From contig CAZOAA010000033.1 of the NCBI GenBank assembly GCA_964577715.1, positions 1 through 15,155 on the forward strand: a DNA stretch of 15,155 nucleotides, written 5' to 3'. A program made the position numbers and the translations under genes. This document shows, piece by piece, positions 12,693 through 15,155 of this stretch (positions are counted from its first letter, which is position 1; each line of letters opens with the position of its first letter). The DNA is from SUP05 sp964577715. Its GTDB lineage: Bacteria; Pseudomonadota; Gammaproteobacteria; PS1; Pseudothioglobaceae. The notes beneath the pieces are model-generated. The model ran no database searches, was not told the origin of the DNA, and saw only the letters and a list, made by a program, of their open reading frames with translations.

Positions 12693-13303
12693 AACATTGC
12701 CTCAACTTTTTTTAATGCCGCCTCTGTCATTACAACATTTTCATAACCAATCAAGCTAACTGGATCAATGCTTTGCGTATCACAAACACCAACATGATAT
12801 AAATTACGTGAAGAAAGATATAAATTTTCATCTAACTCATCTGTCATTAATAAAGCATCGTTAACATCTAGTGCTTTTAATAATGAAGTTACATTTTTTG
12901 TTTTAGCTTCTTTGACATCAAACTCTTTAACGACTTTTAAACGCTCAGAACGAGCAAGCTCAGAAAATATAACGCTAATCGCGCCTTTGTACATCTTCTT
13001 ATTAACCTTTTGAGCATAGCTTTTTGGTTGTGCTGCAAAAGTCACACCACCTGAACGCCAAATTGGGCCACGTGAAGTACCCGCACGAGCACGGCCTGTG
13101 CCTTTTTGTGCCCATGGCTTTTTACCACCACCGCTAACAGCTGAACGATTCTTTTGTGCTTTAGAGCCCTGTCGGCCAGTAGCCATATAAGCTGTTGTCA
13201 CTTGGTGCACTAATGATTCGTTAAAATCTCTTGCAAAAATAGAATCAGACACTTCTAATGAGCTTGATTTATTTGTACTTATGTTTAATACTTTTAATTT
13301 CAT
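12689..13303 (-). CDS. rplD: 50S ribosomal protein L4
   Basis: A 204-residue protein (E. coli 201). The long tunnel loop (about 43-95) is recognised by TGRQGSKAQKNRSAVSGGGK, KPWAQKGTGRARAGTSRGPI and the following WRSGG; the rest is an alpha/beta globular domain. The tip narrows the nascent-chain tunnel opposite L22. In E. coli L4 also represses its own operon through a long S10 leader. The spacer before rpsJ here is only 90 bases, so that exact leader design is unlikely. AAGGT lies 8 bases before the ATG. Confidence 0.98.
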   Translation of the reverse strand: MKLKVLNISTNKSSSLEVSDSIFARDFNESLVHQVTTAYMATGRQGSKAQKNRSAVSGGGKKPWAQKGTGRARAGTSRGPIWRSGGVTFAAQPKSYAQKVNKKMYKGAISVIFSELARSERLKVVKEFDVKEAKTKNVTSLLKALDVNDALLMTDELDENLYLSSRNLYHVGVCDTQSIDPVSLIGYENVVMTEAALKKVEAML

Positions 13304-13320
13304 CTTAAATAACCTTACGC

Positions 13321-14163
13321 TTATTCTGTTTCAGCTTCTGGTGCTGTTGCACTATCGTCTTTTGTATCAGCTTCTGAAGTTGCCTTTTTTGCTTCTTTCG
13401 CTTCTTTTGCTGCTGCTTTTTCAGCAGCTGCTGCTGCCTTAGCTTCTTCTTCCTGTGCTAATTGCGCATCTTTTTGCTCTTGAATTTGCTTGCTGATATC
13501 GCTATTAATTTTATTTTTCTTAGCCGATAACATTACTTTAACAAAGCCACTCTTAGATCCTGGGATTGCACCTTTAACTAATAATAAATTTTTGTCACTG
13601 TCTACTCTAATAATTTCTAGGCATTCTTCAGTTACTTGCTCATCACCCATGTGACCAGCCATTTTTTTACCTTTAAATACACGACCAGGCTCTTGACACT
13701 GACCAGTAGAACCAATTGCTCTATGAGAAATTGAGTTACCATGTGTTGCATCTTGCATTGAGAAATTATGACGCTTTACACCACCTTGATAACCCTTACC
13801 TTTTGATTGGCCTGTCACATCAATATAGTGGCCCGCACCAAATAGTGATAAATCAAAACTTGTCGCATCGCCAATTTCATCAGCTTCTACTCTGAATTCC
13901 CAAAGGCCTAAACCAACATCTTGAGAAGCTTTAGCATAATGACCTTTAGTAGCTGATGAAACACGACGAACTTTTGCTTCACCTTTTTTATTAACTTTAG
14001 CGCCGGTAGTAACTTGAACCGCACTATAGCCATCAACTTCAGATGTTTTTGTTTGAACAACACGATTAGGTTCAACTTTAATTACGCTCACTGCAGTTGC
14101 TGAACCATCGTCAGCCATGATGCGTGTCATTCCTAATTTTTGTCCTACTAAACCAATTGCCAT
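13321..14163 (-). CDS. rplC: 50S ribosomal protein L3 with long C-terminal tail
   Basis: A 280-residue protein; E. coli L3 has 209. The core (1 to about 213) is typical: MAIGLVGQKLGMTRIMADDG at the start, VTGQSKGKGYQGGVKRHNF, the HRAIGSTGQCQEPGRVFKGK loop and LLLVKGAIPGSKSG. Gln155 matches E. coli Gln150, the residue methylated by PrmB. L3 is an assembly initiator whose loop reaches the peptidyl-transferase centre. Residues 214-280 form a tail rich in Ala, Glu and Lys: first a likely helix (about 222-262, with a run of five Ala), then about 18 residues that are mainly acidic. Twelve Lys face 16 acidic residues overall. The tail is continuous with the core, with no stop or frameshift, and rplD starts 17 bases after its stop. 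Its function is unknown. Confidence 0.96.
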   Translation of the reverse strand: MAIGLVGQKLGMTRIMADDGSATAVSVIKVEPNRVVQTKTSEVDGYSAVQVTTGAKVNKKGEAKVRRVSSATKGHYAKASQDVGLGLWEFRVEADEIGDATSFDLSLFGAGHYIDVTGQSKGKGYQGGVKRHNFSMQDATHGNSISHRAIGSTGQCQEPGRVFKGKKMAGHMGDEQVTEECLEIIRVDSDKNLLLVKGAIPGSKSGFVKVMLSAKKNKINSDISKQIQEQKDAQLAQEEEAKAAAAAEKAAAKEAKEAKKATSEADTKDDSATAPEAETE

Positions 14164-14190
14164 GATCTTCTTCCTAAAATTCTTTTTATC

Positions 14191-14502
14191 TTAATTAAGC
14201 TTAATTGCTACATCAACACCTGCTGCTAAATCTAACTTCATTAAAGCATCAACTGTTTTATCTGTAGGACTAACAACATCCATCAATCTAACGTAAGTTC
14301 TTAATTCATACTGATCTCTCGCATCTTTATTAACGTGCGGAGAGGTAAGTACAGTAAATCTTTCTTTCTTAGTAGGCAGGGGAATTGGACCCCTTACACT
14401 CGCACCAGTACGTTTAGCTGTTTCCACAATCTCAACAGCTGATTTATCGATTAAACGATGATCAAATGCCTTTAATTTAATTCTAATATTTTGATTGCTC
14501 AT
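14191..14502 (-). CDS. rpsJ: 30S ribosomal protein S10
   Basis: A 103-residue protein, the E. coli length, starting MSNQNIRIKLKAFDHRLIDK, with EIVETAKRTGASVRGPIPLP, the SPHVNKDARDQYELRTYVR loop and the end KLDLAAGVDVAIKLN. S10 is in the 30S head; as NusE it also pairs with NusB in antitermination and links NusG to the leading ribosome. It is the first gene of the S10 operon. AGGA lies 9 bases before the ATG. The gap to rplC is 27 bases, and the upstream spacer of 90 bases holds a probable promoter. Confidence 0.98.
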   Translation of the reverse strand: MSNQNIRIKLKAFDHRLIDKSAVEIVETAKRTGASVRGPIPLPTKKERFTVLTSPHVNKDARDQYELRTYVRLMDVVSPTDKTVDALMKLDLAAGVDVAIKLN

Positions 14503-14556
14503 GTGTTTGTGTCCTATCTATTTTTTACTGCTTTTTCTTCAAACGAAAAACGCAAG

Positions 14557-14584
14557 ATTATACAATAAACCTTATGTATTTAAC
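14557..14584 (-). promoter_or_regulatory. Probable promoter of the S10 operon
   Basis: A perfect -10 box TATAAT (14557-14562) lies in the spacer between tuf and rpsJ. The best -35 candidate is GTTAAA (14579-14584) at 16 bases, matching the TTGACA consensus at three of six positions, so the site would be weak or depend on other elements. The downstream bases CTTGCG are GC-rich compared with the rest of the spacer, as in the discriminators of many stringently controlled ribosomal promoters (inference). Start would be near 14550, giving a leader of about 48 bases. Confidence 0.6.
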
Positions 14585-14592
14585 TAACTAAT

Positions 14593-15155
14593 TTACGCCG
14601 TCACCTTAGAAACAACACCCGCACCAACTGTACGGCCACCTTCTCTGATTGCGAACCTTAAACCTTCTTCCATTGCAATTGGTGCTAATAGCTCAATGTC
14701 CATCTTGACATTGTCACCTGGCATTACCATTTCAATGTCTTTTGGTAATTGACAAGCACCCGTTACGTCTGTTGTTCTGAAGTAGAACTGTGGACGGTAG
14801 TTATTAAAGAATGGCGTATGACGGCCACCTTCTTCTTTGGTTAAGATATAAACCTCTGCTTCAAATTTTGTATGTGGTGTGATTGAACCTGGCTTAGCCA
14901 ATACTTGGCCACGCTCTACTTCTTCACGCTTAGTACCACGTAGTAATACACCAACGTTATCACCTGCTTCACCAGAATCTAGTAACTTACGGAACATCTC
15001 TACACCGGTACAAGTTGTTGTTTGCGTATCTTTGATACCAACGATTTCTAGTTCGTCACCAACATTTACTTTACCTGCTTCAATACGACCGGTTACTACC
15101 GTACCACGACCTGAGATTGAGAACACGTCCTCAATTGGCATGATGAATGTCTTGT
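14593..15155 (-). CDS. tuf: Elongation factor Tu, C-terminal part (5' end beyond the window)
   Basis: The frame is open to the window edge and holds about 186 residues, matching E. coli EF-Tu from about residue 209 to the end; the GTPase domain lies off the right side. Domain II begins with PIEDVFSISGRGTVVTGRIE and includes TCTGVEMFRKLLDSGEAGDN; domain III includes TKEEGGRHTPFFNNYRPQFY, then FRTTDVTGACQL, and ends FAIREGGRTVGAGVVSKV. EF-Tu brings aminoacyl-tRNA to the ribosome as a GTP complex; these two domains hold the tRNA. The ATG at 15139-15141 is an internal codon, not the start. A tuf gene just before rpsJ is the usual end of the str operon (rpsL-rpsG-fusA-tuf). No terminator is seen between it and rpsJ, so read-through is likely. 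Confidence 0.98.
   Translation of the reverse strand, partial: KTFIMPIEDVFSISGRGTVVTGRIEAGKVNVGDELEIVGIKDTQTTTCTGVEMFRKLLDSGEAGDNVGVLLRGTKREEVERGQVLAKPGSITPHTKFEAEVYILTKEEGGRHTPFFNNYRPQFYFRTTDVTGACQLPKDIEMVMPGDNVKMDIELLAPIAMEEGLRFAIREGGRTVGAGVVSKVTA

Noticed and set aside
14530..14553. Inverted repeat GCTTTTTC / GAAAAACGC between tuf and rpsJ as a terminator
   Set aside because: The stem is AT-rich with a one-base bulge and is not followed by a U-run on the minus strand; it also overlaps the predicted transcription start.
1..15155. CRISPR arrays, tRNA or rRNA genes, insertion sequences, phage genes or a novel system
   Set aside because: Nothing of this kind was found; nearly all bases belong to well-known core genes and the spacers are 125 bases or less.

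Overview
This window is one long, continuous run of genes on the minus strand, so transcription goes from high to low coordinates. It is the classical bacterial ribosomal-protein superoperon. The base composition is AT-rich. Gene order (tuf, then S10, spc and alpha operons, with secY-rpmJ at the spc end and rpsM-rpsK-rpsD-rpoA-rplQ in alpha) and residue-level similarity of the proteins to E. coli point to a gammaproteobacterium. The AT-rich bases, compact spacing and the rpsU-yqeY pair next door would fit an AT-rich marine or symbiotic lineage such as the SUP05/Thioglobus group, but that placement is a guess.

Layout in transcription order: the last half of tuf (EF-Tu domains II-III) enters at the right edge; a 90-base spacer carries a TATAAT box; then the S10 operon (rpsJ, rplC, rplD, rplW, rplB, rpsS, rplV, rpsC, rplP, rpmC, rpsQ); the spc operon (rplN, rplX, rplE, rpsN, rpsH, rplF, rplR, rpsE, rpmD, rplO, secY, rpmJ); a 125-base spacer with a perfect consensus promoter (TTGACA, 17 bases, TATAAT); the alpha operon (rpsM, rpsK, rpsD, rpoA, rplQ); then rpsU only 11 bases after rplQ; a strong hairpin terminator; and a GatB/YqeY-family gene that leaves at the left edge. 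Genes abut or overlap by 1 or 4 bases, and several Shine-Dalgarno motifs lie in the previous gene's last codons. No gene-free stretch exceeds 125 bases.

The products are 28 ribosomal proteins (including the 37-residue L36 at 3627-3740, easy to miss because of its size), the SecY translocon channel, RNA polymerase alpha, EF-Tu and a YqeY protein. Together they form most of the translation machinery plus the link to RNA polymerase and protein export.

I see no new defence, mobile or biosynthetic system here. What departs from textbook: L30 (rpmD) carries a 75-residue Lys/Ala/Pro-rich, histone-H1-like N-terminal extension; L3 (rplC) carries a roughly 67-residue Ala/Glu/Lys-rich C-terminal tail ending acidic; and rpsU-yqeY, normally part of the rpsU-dnaG-rpoD region, is attached to the end of the alpha operon. 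Several start sites needed correction (rpoA, rplV, rpsN) and rplE starts with GTG.
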